Source of the DNA: Pegoplata infirma
Taxonomy: Eukaryota; Arthropoda; Insecta; Diptera; Anthomyiidae
Assembly: GCA_963921195.1 (NCBI GenBank)
Contig: OY992536.1
Location: 239,418,023-239,482,022, forward strand
Length of the DNA stretch: 64,000 nt
Reading direction: 5' to 3'
The notes under the pieces were generated by a model. It saw only the letters and a list, made by a program, of their open reading frames with translations, was not told where the DNA came from and did not search any database. Positions 11,325 to 22,050 of the stretch are shown here, in pieces (within the stretch, counting starts at the first letter, position 1; every line of letters begins with the position of its first letter). Position numbers and translations under genes: made by a program.

Positions 11325-12173
11325 CTGTCCGACAGACAATATTAAACATGAACCGGATGATATACGTCTGAAAGTTGAAATCAAATGAAGTAAAACTGCA
11401 TTTACAGTTCTTCATTTCGTTATCCTGTTTCCTTTAAAAAGGACTCCAAAGTTTTTTAAATATTTGTACTTTGTATTTTTTAATTATTTGTACTTGTCCT
11501 AGGATGTCACCGGTGATGGCAAATGAAAGAGGAAGATTTTTTTGACATATCCCTCCTTTACTTGTATAGTGTCATAACTCAAAAAATGCGTTTTTTGAGT
11601 TAATGATGCAGAATTATTCGTTATATCGTGCTTTATATTGTGTCAATTCGTATTAATATCATTTAAACCCACCGTTTGAGAAGAGTACACGCCATTATTA
11701 CATTTTCTATGTACCGGCCTTTTTCAATTAAAAACCAGTTTCAACAGTAAACTTTAAACGTGTTTTCTGCAAAATCAAATATTTTGAGTTGTGACACTAT
11801 ACAAGTAAAGGAGCGAAATGTCTTTTGAAAACTTGATCAAAATATTTTGTTGATTTTCAAAATTTTGAATGATTTTGAAGGATTCCATTTTGAAAGGACG
11901 TAACCTACCTCCTTTTTCATGATATATAAAAATAATAAAATATGAAAATAAGGGGAGATCCTCCTCTAGTGGCATCCTAGGACAAATAGAAGTATTAAAA
12001 AAATATTTTATAAAATTAAATCCTCTAAAACTTTGAAGTCCTTTTAAAATAAAACAAGATCACAAAATGAAAACCTGTAAATGCAGTTTTACTACATTTA
12101 GTCTCTAGTTTCAAACGTATATTATCCAGTTTGGGTATAACGACTTTTTTTCATTTTTGTAGGACGGTGTTAC
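11325..12173. mobile_element. AACACCGTC foldback element, about 850 bp
   Basis: Two long inverted arms (about 11325-11610 and 11780-12173) share 'gtcctaggatg.cacc', 'gcatttacag', 'ggatgatatacgt' and, further in, 'ctcctttacttgtatagtgt'. The right end 'gacggtgtta' is intact; the left end is decayed to 'actgtccgacag'. Partial copies lie at 7719-7930 and 58200-58380. No target duplication assigned. Confidence 0.75.
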
Positions 12174-12551
12174 CACACTGTGCAACAGTGAAAAAATTAC
12201 TAAAAGGTAGTAAAAACCTGTACTCAGATTGTCCAGTTGTCTGACCAATTCCTTTTTATGGGCCTCCAAAGATTCAGAAGTCATCAGTTTTTTCCCAACA
12301 AATATAGTTTTTTTTCACTTTTTTCATCATAACTTACAGCAGTGGCGGGTACAGCTTTTGGGTTTGGGGGGGGGGGGGAACTTTTTTTACTTCGAAAAAA
12401 AAAAAATCATAAATTCACCTTTTTTGGACGAGCAAAAACAGGGATTCTATATGATTTTTTCTGTAAGTACAGATCGAGCACGGGCTCTAATTATGTTTGT
12501 TATAAGGGTTCAAGTTGAAAAAATGCAGAAGAAAGATTGAATTTCTAAAAA

Positions 12552-13180
12552 CACAGTGATACAAAATCGAACTTTCGGAATCGGAATGGGATGAAACCAA
12601 AAGCAAATGAAAGCTGACGTTTTCCATAACAAAACCCTCCAGGCCTTTTTTTAGGTCAGAGCTAGATTTTATTTTACACGCATTTAAAGTTGGCGATTTT
12701 AAAGCATTTAAAGTTTTTGTGTACTAAACATGTCCTACTTTAAAGGCCCCTGGTGGTGCCCTTATTGGACATGTAGGGTCTAGTTTCCAAACTTAAGCTC
12801 AAAATTACTTCAGCTATGACTGGTATGAATTTTGCTGCAATCGGTCTAGTTCCTATTTACTGAATAGCCAAATTATTAAAATAAAAAACTGTACACCGTT
12901 GCGTATGATTGTTATTTAAAGGCAATTATTAATATAAATCACTGGACACCGTTGCGTATGATTGTTATTTAAAGGCAATTACAATATTAATCATTCGCCA
13001 CTGATACAGTTTTCAAGCATTTATTATTATAATTATAATAAAAGTGCACTAACTTCAAATGCGTGTAAAACAAAATCTAGCTCTGAACTAGAAAAAAGCC
13101 TTGAGGTGTTTGTTATGGAATATGTCAACTTTCATTTGCTTTTGGTTTCATCCCATTCCGATTTTGGGTGTTGCACTGTG
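12552..13180. mobile_element. CACAGTG family element, most complete copy (629 bp)
   Basis: Ends CACAGTGATACAAAATCG and the complement of CGATTTTGGGTGTTGCACTGTG. Inverted similarity continues through 'gggatgaaaccaaaagcaaatgaaag' and 'tagctctga.ct'. AAA flanks each side. The interior has two tandem copies of 'ccgttgcgtatgattgttatttaaaggcaatta' (12895-12980) and an AT seed 'tattattataattataat' (13021-13039). Related sequence lies at 17215-17550, 34463-35500, 41000-43017 and 44708-44950. CAC termini with a possible 3-bp TSD would suit a CMC-type element; this is weak. Confidence 0.75.
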
Positions 13181-13584
13181 AAATTATAGACATTTCTGGT
13201 ATTTCCTATACCGGTTTCAAACACCCCAGTTAGTGTCATCCTTAGTAGGATTTTAAATGTCGGTTTGTCTTGTTAATGAAAACTGTTTTTTATATATGTG
13301 AATATTTATAGTTTCTACAGAATAAATTTTGACAGTTTCCAACACTACAATTCTATTTCTAGCAATCTCAACCTCACCTCATACTTTCTTTCAACTTTTT
13401 TGTCTCTTACATTATTTCGCAAGGGTTTCATTTTTTTTTTTGCAAAAAAGGTAATGGAAACCTATAAAATCATCAAATATATTAGTTTTTGCTGAAGGAG
13501 TTTTGTTTTCCATGATCATAAGTATTGCGTTTAGATCATTTTTTTTAAATTTGTCAAAAAAGGAAATTCTACATTTTCGTATAC

Positions 13585-15200
13585 ATAGAAAAAGTCTCAG
13601 ATTCTAACACATTTTACGCATAAAAAGTCAAAATCTAAGACTTCTTCTTTACAAAAAATGTCTCAAAATCTTAGAATTTTTTCGTATAGAAAAATTTTCA
13701 GATTCTAAGAACGTTTTTCCACAAAAAAGTCTAAGATTCTGGAACCTTTTATAGAAAGTGACTCATATTTTAAAGCATTTTTAATATATTTTTCTTATAG
13801 AAAAGGTCTCAGAATATTATATTTGCTTCGTACTGAAAAAAATTAGATTCTGAGACCTTTTTTCTATAGAAAAAGTGTTAGATTCTGAGACCTTTTTCCT
13901 AAAGAAACAGTTTCAAATTCTCAGACCATTTTCCTATAGAAAAAGTCTCAGATTCTAAGACCTTTTTTTGTGAAAAAAGTCTTTGATTCTGAGACCTTTT
14001 CCTTTAGAAAAAGTTTCAGATTCTTAGAGCTTTTTCTTTTTAGAAAAAGTCCTAGACTCTGAGACCTTATTCCTAAAAAGTCTAAGATTCTCAGACCTTT
14101 TGCCCATAGAAAAGGTTTTAGATTCTGAGAGCTTTTTCTTATATAGAAAAAGTTTAAAATTCTGGCACTTTTATGCATAATAAAAAGTCTCAGATTTTTA
14201 GACCTTTTTTCTTCAAAAAAAGTATCGATTCTTAAAAATTTTCCTATAGAAAAAGCCTCAGATTCTAAGACCCTATTCCTATAGAAAAGTCTAAGATTGT
14301 GAGACTCTTTCCAAAAGAAAAGGTCCTAGATTCTGAGACGTTTTTCCAATAGAAAAAGTCTTAGATTCTGGGACCATTTCTTAGGTATAGTCTAAGTATA
14401 AGCCTAAGATTCTGGCAGATTTTGAAATTCTGGCAGATTTTGAGACCTTTTTCCTATAGAAAAAGTCATAGATTGGGACCTGTTTCCTGTAGAAAAAGTC
14501 TCAGATTCTGAGACATTTTCCCTTTAGAAAAAGTATAAAATTCTGAGATTCTGAGACCTCATTAATATAGATTCTAAGACCTATTTCTCATAGAAAAAGC
14601 CTCAGATTCTGTGACCTTCTGCCAATTGAGAAAGTTTAAACTTCTGAGACTTTTTTCCTGCAATAAAAAGTCTGACACTTTGAGACATTTTTCTTTTTAA
14701 AAAAGACTAAGATTCTGAGACCTTTTTCCTTAAAATAAGTCTGAAATTAAGAGATTCTGAGACCTTTTTCTCATAGGAAAAGTCTCAGATTCTTATACCT
14801 TTTTCATTTCGAAAAATTCTCAGATTCTTATACCTTTTTCTTTTCAAAAAAGTCTCAGATTCTGCGACCTTTTTCCTATAAATAAATCTCAAATTTTGAG
14901 ACTCAGATTCTGAGACCTTTTTCCTTTAGAATAAGTCCCAGATTCTGAGACTCTAAGAATTTGGGAATTCTTCTACAAAAATCCGAAAAAGAAAATTTTT
15001 GAGAATGTGAAAAATTTTAGAGTTTTTCTGCACATTTTCTATAAAAAAAGTCACAGATTATGAGACCTTTTTAATATGGAATAAGTCTCAGATTCTAAGA
15101 CCTTTTTCCTATAGAATAAGTCTCGAATTCCGACATATTTTTTCTATAGAAAAAATCTCAGATTTTTCACAAGGAAAAGTTTTTCAATCCTCAAACATTT
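13585..15200 (+). repeat. 35-bp double-palindrome satellite, array C
   Basis: About 45 diverged units of 'agtctcagattctgagacctttttcctatagaaaa' with many deletions and substitutions; the consensus here has 'gacc' where other arrays have 'gaca'. Lies inside the TSD-flanked element 12340-15564. Confidence 0.9.
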
Positions 15201-15668
15201 TTTTTTAACGGATTTTTGTAGAAAAATTATCAAAATATAAGTACTATTACAAGATACCAAACTTCATAATAATATTGACAGATATTTTTCCACAGAAAAT
15301 TTTCAGATTGAGTTACCTTTTCTCATTTAAAGATTTTCCCTATAAAAACTTTCAGATTTTTTCTATGTAAAATTTTTGGATTTCGAAATAATTTTCATTC
15401 GGAAATTTTTTTCGAAAATTTTCTTCTTCCTTCTTTCTTTTCTTTTTTTCCCCCTTTTTCTTTCTTTTTTCTTTTTTTTCTCTTGTTTTTCCTTTTTGTT
15501 TCTTGTTAAAATTTGATCTGGGGGGGGGGGGGAAATTTCCCCTCCCCCCTTGTACCCGCGCATGCTTACAGGGACTGTTGATTTTTCCTCAACAATATTT
15601 AGCAAAATTCTAGTCACGGGCAAGTGGAACAACTTTTATGAACGTACTAAAACAATCTGAACGTGTTA

Positions 15669-15809
15669 TACGGCGTTCACACTTGATGTTTTGAAGTGTT
15701 CAAGAGTGAGATGTTTATAAAAGTCTTTGTTCTGTGTCCATTACGTTTTTATTCTGCTACTGGTGTTTTGTTAAACAACTTGTTTAAGGTCGCTAGTGTG
15801 AATGCCATA
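15669..15809. mobile_element. 141-bp PIF/Harbinger-like MITE
   Basis: Ends TACGGCGTTCACACT and the complement of AGTGTGAATGCCATA, flanked by TTA (15666-15668 and 15810-15812). A TTA/TAA 3-bp duplication is the PIF/Harbinger signature. No coding capacity. Confidence 0.7.
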
Positions 15810-15849
15810 TTAGCTAATGAAGACACTCCGTACCTTTAAATTAGTCGAT

Positions 15850-16690
15850 TTTGACTAAAACAAATCCACAAAAAGCCCCAAAACCGCCCCACAATTGCCC
15901 CTAGAGGAATAAAATGCCAGATCGAACCCCAAGTTTCCCCCCCCCCTCTAACATTTTTTGCAAACATACCTAAGCTCTGTCTCTATTCCTTAAGGGGGTT
16001 CCGTCAAAGAGTACAATTTTATAAAACTGCTCCTACAGCGCTGCCTCAAAAGTGCTCCTAGAGGAGTCAAATGCATGATCGACCCTTTATATTTTGTCCA
16101 TCACAACACCTTCTCTAAACATACCCACGCTCTATCTCTAACCCTTAAGGCGGTCCCCATCAGCTCCTACCGCTTTTATGGTGCCTCCTAGAGCGGTCAA
16201 ATGTGAGACCGACCCCAACATTTTTTCCGAACATACCTGCACCCTATCTCTACTCCCTATTGGGGCTCCCATACAAAATGTCATTTCTATAAAATTTGCT
16301 CCCACCGCTCTAACTGTTCCAAGAGTGCCCCTAGAGAAGTCAAATGTTTGACCGATCCCCAATAGTTTTTAAACTTCAACATTTTTTAACCTTAAAATGT
16401 TTCCGATACAATTTATTTTATTTTTTATATTTTTTACTATTTTTTTTTAAATTGTATGGGACCCCTTTAACGTTTAAAGATAGAGGTTAGATTTGTTCTA
16501 AAAAAATGTGAAGTTTCAAAAACTATTGGGGGGTCGGTCATACATTTGACTCCACTAGGGGCACTCTTGGGACAGTTAGAGTGGTGTTAGCAAATTTTAT
16601 AGAAATGTCATTTTGTATAGGGAGTAGAGATAGGGTGCAGGTGTGTTTGTAAAAAATTTTGAGGGGTAGAAATAAATAGTGGTTGGTCTC
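15850..16690. repeat. foldback-TIR fragment, palindrome centred near 16430
   Basis: The left arm has units of about 160 bp with 'gtcaaatgtgagaccgacccc', 'gaacatacct.c.ccctatctc' and 'cccaccgctctaactgt'. The right arm (16450-16690) is the reverse complement of the inner part of the left. Units match the TIRs of 18687-22050, and 'aatccacaaaaagccccaaaac' (15871) matches 18845. No intact ends or TSD; a derivative of the large transposon family. Confidence 0.75.
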
Positions 16691-16699
16691 ACATTTTTA

Positions 16700-17200
16700 T
16701 CACTCACGGGTACTAATAACATTATCTGTTACTGTTACTGAATATATTATTTTTTTTCTTTATTATTGACAATGCGAAGAGTAGAGTTACAAACATTCCA
16801 ACAAATAACTTTGTATTATGTAAGTATATAAATAGTTTACATTTAAAAGTGGTTACTAAACATCATAGAAACTGCTTTCTCATTTTTTTCTAGCCACCAC
16901 TTCGTGATAGGCAGTTAATATAAGTTCGTCCTTTCGTTTGTTAAATATTAAAATATCGTTTTGGAATGTTATTAAGAAATCTGAACTCAGAGAAAAACGC
17001 CAAATAATATTTACTATGTACTAAATATTTTTTTCATACAAATTCATTATATTTATGAAACCTTCTTAAATATAATGAAGGTTTATGAAAAAATTTATAA
17101 AATGCACTTCATAGAATTTCATGATTACATAAAGAAAAATTTTTTTATAATTAAAAAATTGTGGAAAAACTATTTCAGCTCCTAAAGACGATGCTATTTT
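16700..17200. other. AT-rich spacer
   Basis: No recognisable gene. A short inverted pair around 'ttatgaaaccttcttaaatataatgaaggtttatgaa' (17052-17090) could form a small hairpin. Confidence 0.4.
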
Positions 17201-17214
17201 ACCGGGGGATAATT

Positions 17215-17550
17215 TTTTTTTTACACTCATTTAAGTTGGTGAATTTTTAGTATAATTATAATACGAATTGCTTGAAAACTGTATTAGGCGTATGGTTAAT
17301 TTTGTAATTGCCTTTTAATAACAATCATACGCAACGGTGCACAGTGGAGTATTTTTAATAATTTGGCTTTTCAGTAAATAGGTATTGCAGTGAAATTCAT
17401 GCCGTAATTTCGAGCTTAAGTTTGGACTCTGGACACCATATGTCCAATAAGGGGCCCCACCACCAACGGCCCCTAAAGAAGGACATGGTGAGTACGAAAA
17501 AACTTTTAATGATTTAAAATAATCAACTTAAAATGAGTGCAAAAAATCGT
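17215..17550. mobile_element. CACAGTG family, truncated inverted copy
   Basis: Reads the complement of the family core: 'aacaatcatacgcaacggtgcacagtgg' (17319-17346), 'taatttggcttttcagtaaatagg' and 'gtccaataagg.gcccc'. Short arms ('acactcatttaagttg' and 'caacttaaaatgagtg') bound it at about 17222 and 17536. Outer CACAGTG ends are missing. Confidence 0.65.
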
Positions 17551-17797
17551 TTGTCAACTACAATTAATCTTTTTTACTATTGCAATCTTCAAATTATGAA
17601 TGAGGGGGTTAGAGCACAAAGTTAAATTGCAATAAAAAATGTAAGATGATATCTAGAATTTTATTTTTTAGTTAATAGAGATCCTGAGATATATTTTAAT
17701 CTAACAAGTTAAAAAAATACCATCCTTTGCAAAGTTATACGTAAAAGGAAAATTACATTTTATTACGAAAATCTTTAATGGTTCTTTGTTTCATTTA

Positions 17798-17938
17798 TTA
17801 GTCGTCATAATCAGATTCCATGATATCATCGGGCTCATCTTCATCCTCATTAGGGCGTCCCGCCAAATCTAAACTTTCGAATTTCGTACCATAATACTAG
17901 CCGAACAATGACCACGGAGTAGCTAATTGTGGGAAAAT
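17798..17938 (-). pseudogene. C-terminal tail of an unidentified protein, one internal stop
   Basis: On the minus strand an acidic tail, ESLDLAGRPNEDEDEPDDIM then ESDYDD, ends at TAA (17798-17800) and is followed by AATAAA-type polyadenylation signals (complement of 17795 and about 17765). In frame upstream are YYGTKF, a TAG (17897-17899), ATPWSLFG and IFPQL, then a TAA. 'ttttcccacaattag' just upstream resembles a splice acceptor, so the exon could begin near 17926. An acidic C terminus with a poly(A) signal suggests the end of a real gene or of a transposase. I do not recognise it; the TAG argues for a relic. Confidence 0.4.
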
Positions 17939-17979
17939 TTATGAATAATTTTTGCAAGGTCATCTTTAGTTTAGTCAGC

Positions 17980-18556
17980 AACCAGCGGTCAAAGTTAAAA
18001 AAAATTACATTTTTGTATCAAAATTCATATCCGAATTATTTAACCAAATCTGGTTCAAAAATAAGTAACTTTTGGGTACTTTAATAGAAAAATATTTAAA
18101 AAATTCCAAAATAGCGATTTTGGTCCACAGATGCTGATTTTCAAACATAACAAATATTTTTTAACCAAATTAGTCTTAGAAGTCGAAAAATGTTGAGTAG
18201 TTTACGTGAAAAATAAATAAAATAAAAAACACGATTTTGGTCCATAAATGCTGATTAGCATCTGTGGACCAAAATCTTTGATCAGCATTTTTGAACTAAA
18301 ATCGTGTTTTTTTATATTTTTTCAATATTTCTGAGACAACATGCTTTACATTTTCAAAGTTTTGAGACCAATTTGTATAAAAAAATAAATTTTATGTTCA
18401 AAAATCAGCATATGTGGACCAACATTTTTTTGCATTTTTTATATTTTTTCTATAAAGTACGCAACAATTCCTAATTTTTGAGCCGGATTTGGTGGAAAAA
18501 TTTGGACATGAATTTTGCTCGAAAAACGCAATTTTTTCAAACTTTGACCGCTGGTT
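17980..18556. mobile_element. 577-bp foldback MITE, AACCAGCGGTCAAAG ends
   Basis: Ends AACCAGCGGTCAAAGTT and the complement of AACTTTGACCGCTGGTT. Arms continue inward with 'ttcatatccgaat', 'gattttggtccacagatgctga' and 'aaaacacgattttggtc' to a centre near 18252. 'tggtccacagatgctga' also repeats within each arm. No TSD assigned. Confidence 0.75.
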
Positions 18557-18660
18557 ACCGATCTAAGATGTTCTTGCTAAATTTTTTTACTATTAATACA
18601 CGAACTTCTCGAAATTCAACCACTTTGTCCAGGGGAAAAATTAAGTTTTAATAATTGTTT

Positions 18661-18678
18661 GGAGCACAAGGGGTTTAA
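18661..18678 (+). repeat. left arm of a palindromic target site
   Basis: GGAGCACAAGGGGT here and ACCCCTTGTGCTCC at 22061-22074 are a perfect 14-bp inverted pair lying outside the target duplications of the large transposon. Before insertion they would have bracketed about 14 bp. Confidence 0.6.
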
Positions 18679-18686
18679 GTGTTCAT

Positions 18687-19649
18687 TAGGGGTGGGATAG
18701 TGCACGAGTTTTCGATTTCGACACGCTAGAACCGCTTATTTTGTGAGGTTCGTAAAAAAAATGCATGGGCCAAAAAATGGGGCAGATCGGATAGGATCTA
18801 GGGGTCGCTCATCGGGGTCAAAGTTGGGCGTAGAGGGGAAAAAATCCACAAAAAACCCCAAAACTCCCCTGGTTTTGCTCCTAGAGGGGTCAAATGTGAG
18901 ACCGGCCCCCATTATTTTTTTCCCCTGAACACTTTTGCCAAACATACCTAAGCCCTATCTCCAATCCCTAAGGGGGGTCCCATACAAAGGTTCAATTTTT
19001 AAAAAATCTTGCTCCTACCGCTCTAGCTGTCCTAGAAATCACCCTAGAGGAATCAAATGTATGACCGACCCCCAATATTTTTTCAACCCCAACATTTTCT
19101 TAGAACATACCTACCCCCTATCTACAATCCTTAGGGTGGTCCCCATACATTTTTTTTATTTTTTCTTAAATTGTCATATTAAATCAGCTCCTACCGGTCC
19201 AATGGTGCCTCCTAGAGGGGTCATTATTAAGACCAACCCCCATTAATTTTTAGCCCCCAACACTTCTTCTGAACATACCAATTCCATATCTCCAATTCCT
19301 AAGGGGTCTCCCACACAAAACGACATTTTTGTAAATCTTGCTCCCACCGCTCTAACTATCGCAGGGGTGACCCTAGAGAAGTTAAATGTGTGACCGACCC
19401 CCAATATTTTTTCAGCCCCAACATTTTCCCCAAACAAACCTACCCTCTATTTTTAAGCCTTAAGGGGGTCGCCACACAATTTTTTTTTTTAATTTTTTTT
19501 TATAAAATTTGCGCCTACCGCTCCCACTGTGCCTTTTAGGGACGGGAAATGCAGACTAACCCCCATTAATTTTTTCCCCCTACATTTTTTCTGAACATAC
19601 CTACGCCATATTTCCACTTTGTAGGGGTGCTCCCCTGGGGAAAACTAAG
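18687..19649 (+). repeat. left long TIR of the foldback transposon
   Basis: About 963 bp, complementary to 21071-22050 with only scattered changes. Five repeat units with 'ccgctctaact', 'gaacatacct' and 'taaggggg.cccatacaaa'. Short open frames in it (for example 18743-18928 and 18935-19246) also occur on the opposite strand of the other TIR and are repeat artefacts. Confidence 0.85.
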
Positions 19650-20830
19650 TGTTTGAAACCAAATTCGGCAAAACGTCTGGACCAGGAGTGCTAATGTTTG
19701 CGCGTTTTAAAGAGCAGTGGGAAAATATAAAATACAAACCGTACAGTCTTGGCATATAAGATGAGGAAGTGGCAGGCAACATACCAGCTCAAGTCCAAAC
19801 TGACATCAAGTTGTTTTGTTGGGCTCAAATAAAAGAAAATCAACCCAGAGACGACTACAAGGAGTTTCTTGAAATTGTTGTATTATACCTTGGCGAAAAT
19901 ATTCCTAATAAGCATTTTAGCCCACCAGGACCCATCAGTCATGCTTGATGGATGGCAAAAGGCATATATTGCCTAAAAATGTTTTTGTTCCGAAAATATA
20001 TCGGTTTGGCCAAAAAAGAATTAAATGCACTTCTTGATGTGACCGTTTTCATCATAACAATTTACATAAAAGCTTGGTTTAGCGCTACCAAAGCAATAGA
20101 AGCTCCAAATAATGATTTGAATTTTTTGAAAGCGATTGCCAATTATGCTTCAATTGATAAGATTCTGTCGCAACGATTGGTCAAGAGATTCTGTGGACAT
20201 CTCTGGAATCTCAGTGGCGAAGCTGTTGCTCTCGCACTATTTGATCCGAATATCTCTTGTGAAATAAAACGAAAAATGTCGAATGCAATTCGTATATTTG
20301 AAGAAGAGAAAGAGGAATTGGAGGAAGAGTTATCTGACGATGAGATGGACGAATCGTCTAACGAAGACAGCGAGGAAGAAGAAGACGATGATATCGGGGA
20401 AGAAGATGCCTCAGAGGATAGCGGCGACAGTGGCAACAAGGATTGTAATCCTCCAGTACATGTTGTTGGATTCGAAGGTGTGAAAAGAATTAACATGGCA
20501 TCGAAACAAGTGAATCAAAAACTCATGAAAACTGATTTAAGCCACTACGTCACACCTGGGACTCCAAAATTTTTTGCACGCTTCGGAATAACAACAAATT
20601 TCATTGCTTCCGATCCAAATACTTGGGAAAATCATCAGGACTACCAGCGACCGCTGCAATTATTACGTAAATTACATGTTGTCAACGACGCTGCCGAAAG
20701 AGGCGTAAAATTAATAGAAGACTATAACAACGTGCTGTACCATAACGAGGAGAAAAAAATAGTTTTGCTTCAGGTCGTGGCCGAAAATCGGAAACAATAT
20801 CCATCACACGATAAAAATAAATTAATTTGA
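19649..20830 (+). pseudogene. transposon-encoded protein remnant (unclassified transposase-like family)
   Basis: One frame (19649-20830, stop TGA 20828-20830) is coding-like throughout but broken by TAA (19757-19759) and TGA (19946-19948). The longest uninterrupted piece starts at ATG 19952 (292 aa). Upstream in frame are VQTDIKLFCWAQIKENQPRD, DYKEFLEIVVLYLGE and PGPISHA; then, after the TGA, WMAKGIYCLKMFLFRKYI. In the 292-aa piece: GHLWNLSGEAVALALFD (82-98), a Glu/Asp/Ser-rich stretch (117-160), a probable globular segment with FFARFGITTNFIASDPNTW (207-225), and HVVNDAAERGVKLIEDYN (242-259) near the C terminus. From memory, proteins with HARWMAK-, HLW-LS-, and NDxAERGV-like signatures are common unannotated transposon proteins in aphids, Hydra and other animals; the TGA sits where that family would have Arg. 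I cannot place catalytic residues. A short N-terminal portion abuts the TIR, so much of the protein may be deleted. Relic, not active. Confidence 0.75.
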
Positions 20831-21070
20831 TTTATAGTTATATTATTTATCATTTTTTATTATTTTCAAGTTAAAAAAAATATTTTTTTACGCTTAACAA
20901 AAGTTAATATTAAATTACAAATTAAAGACCTCGGATTTCTCGATAAAATAAATAAAAAAATTGTGGGATAACACCTTGAAGATAGAGGGTAGGTATGTTT
21001 GAAGAAAATGTTTTGGCTAAAAAAATATATGGGCAGGTCATACATTTGACTTCTTTACATACATTACTAA
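20831..21070 (+). other. 3' region of the transposon gene
   Basis: AT-rich, with overlapping AATAAA signals at about 20946-20958 that could have polyadenylated the transposase transcript. The last 90 bp already contain a partial TIR unit ('gatagagggtaggtatgttt'). Confidence 0.5.
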
Positions 21071-22050
21071 TTAAGTTTTCCCCAGGGGAGCACCCCTACA
21101 AAGTGGAAATACGGCGTAGGTATGTTCAGAAAAAATGTAGGGGGCAAAAATTAATGGGGGTCAGTCTGCATTTACCGTTCCTAAAAGGCAGAATGGGAGC
21201 GGTAGGCGCAAATTTTATAAAAAAAAAATTAAAAAATAAAAAAAATGTGTGGGGACACCCTTAAGGCTTTAAAATAGAGGGTAGGTTTGTTTGGGGAAAA
21301 TGTTGGGGCTGAAAAAATATTGGGGGTCGGTCACACATTTAACTTCTCTAGGGTCACCCCTGCGATAGTTAGAGCGGTGAGAGCAAGTTTTACAAAAATG
21401 TCATTTTGTGTGGGAGACCCCCTAGGAATTGGAGATATGGAATTGGTATGTTCAGAAGAAGTGTTGGGGGCTAAAAATTAATGGGGGTTGGTCTTGATAA
21501 TGACCCCTCTAGGAGGCACCATTGGACCGGTAGGAGCTGATTTAATATGACAATTTAAGAAAAAATAAAAAAAAATGTATGGGGACCACCCTAAGGATTG
21601 AAGATAGGGGGTAGGTATGTTCTAAGAAAATGTTGGGGTTGAAAAAATATTGGGGGTCGGTCATACATTTGATTCCTCTAGGGTGACTTCTAGGACAGCT
21701 AGAGCGGTAGGAGCAAGATTTTTTTAAAATTGAACCTTTGTATGGGACCCCCCTTAGGGATTGGAGATAGGGCTTAGGTATGTTTGGCAAAAGTGTTCAG
21801 GGGGAAAAAATAATGGGGGCCGGTCTCTCATTTGACCCCTCTAGGAGCAAAACCAGGGGAGTTTTGGGGCTTTTTGTGGATTTTTTCCCCTCTACGCCCA
21901 ACTTTGACCCCGATGAGCGACCCCTAGATCCTATCCGACCTCCCCCATTTTTTGGCTCATACACTTTTTTTACCAACCTCACAAAATGAGCGGTTCTAGC
22001 GCTTCCAAATATTGCTGCTTAAAATCTCACACAACACTATCCCACCCTTA
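21071..22050 (-). repeat. right long TIR of the foldback transposon
   Basis: About 980 bp, the inverted partner of 18687-19649. It starts at 'ttttccccaggggagcaccc' and ends at 'ctatcccaccctta'. The outermost 40 bp differ more from the left TIR than the rest, apart from the last 15 bp. Confidence 0.85.

Larger units (their letters stand above)
12340..15564 (+). mobile_element. 3.2-kb element carrying the 35-bp satellite
   Basis: Left end CAGTGGCGGGTACA, right end the complement of CATGCGCGGGTACA (11 of 14 match). Both sides are followed by CTTACAG (12333-12339 and 15565-15571), an exact 7-bp duplication that could be 8 bp with one mismatch. Inside, in order: a G-run (12362-12378), a nested CACAGTG element (12552-13180), about 1.6 kb of satellite (13585-15200), a pyrimidine-rich tract (15420-15500) and a second G-run with a C-run. 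No transposase frame. hAT-like is possible from TSD length, but not established. Confidence 0.7.
18687..22050 (+). mobile_element. 3.36-kb foldback transposon with transposase remnant, hAT-like TSD
   Basis: Ends TAGGGGTGGGATAGTG and the complement of CACTATCCCACCCTTA, flanked by an exact 8-bp direct repeat GTGTTCAT (18679-18686, 22051-22058); counting one more A makes it 9 bp. TIRs are very long: left 18687-19649, right 21071-22050. Each is built from about 160-170-bp units, marked by 'gaccgacccccaatattttt' at roughly 18900, 19060, 19230 and 19395. Between them lies one coding remnant (19649-20830) and an AT-rich 3' region with AATAAA signals. Size, foldback structure and unit repetition recall Drosophila Foldback and Galileo elements, but the TSD and TAGGG ends look hAT-like. 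Confidence 0.85.

Noticed and set aside
20143..20496. 117-aa Ser-rich protein on the minus strand
   Set aside because: Antisense shadow of the acidic GAA/GAT/AGC-rich segment of the transposon protein.
18735..22000. Eight or more small ORFs with very similar partners around 18.7-19.4 and 21.0-22.0 kb
   Set aside because: They are mirror copies produced by the long TIRs of the foldback transposon.
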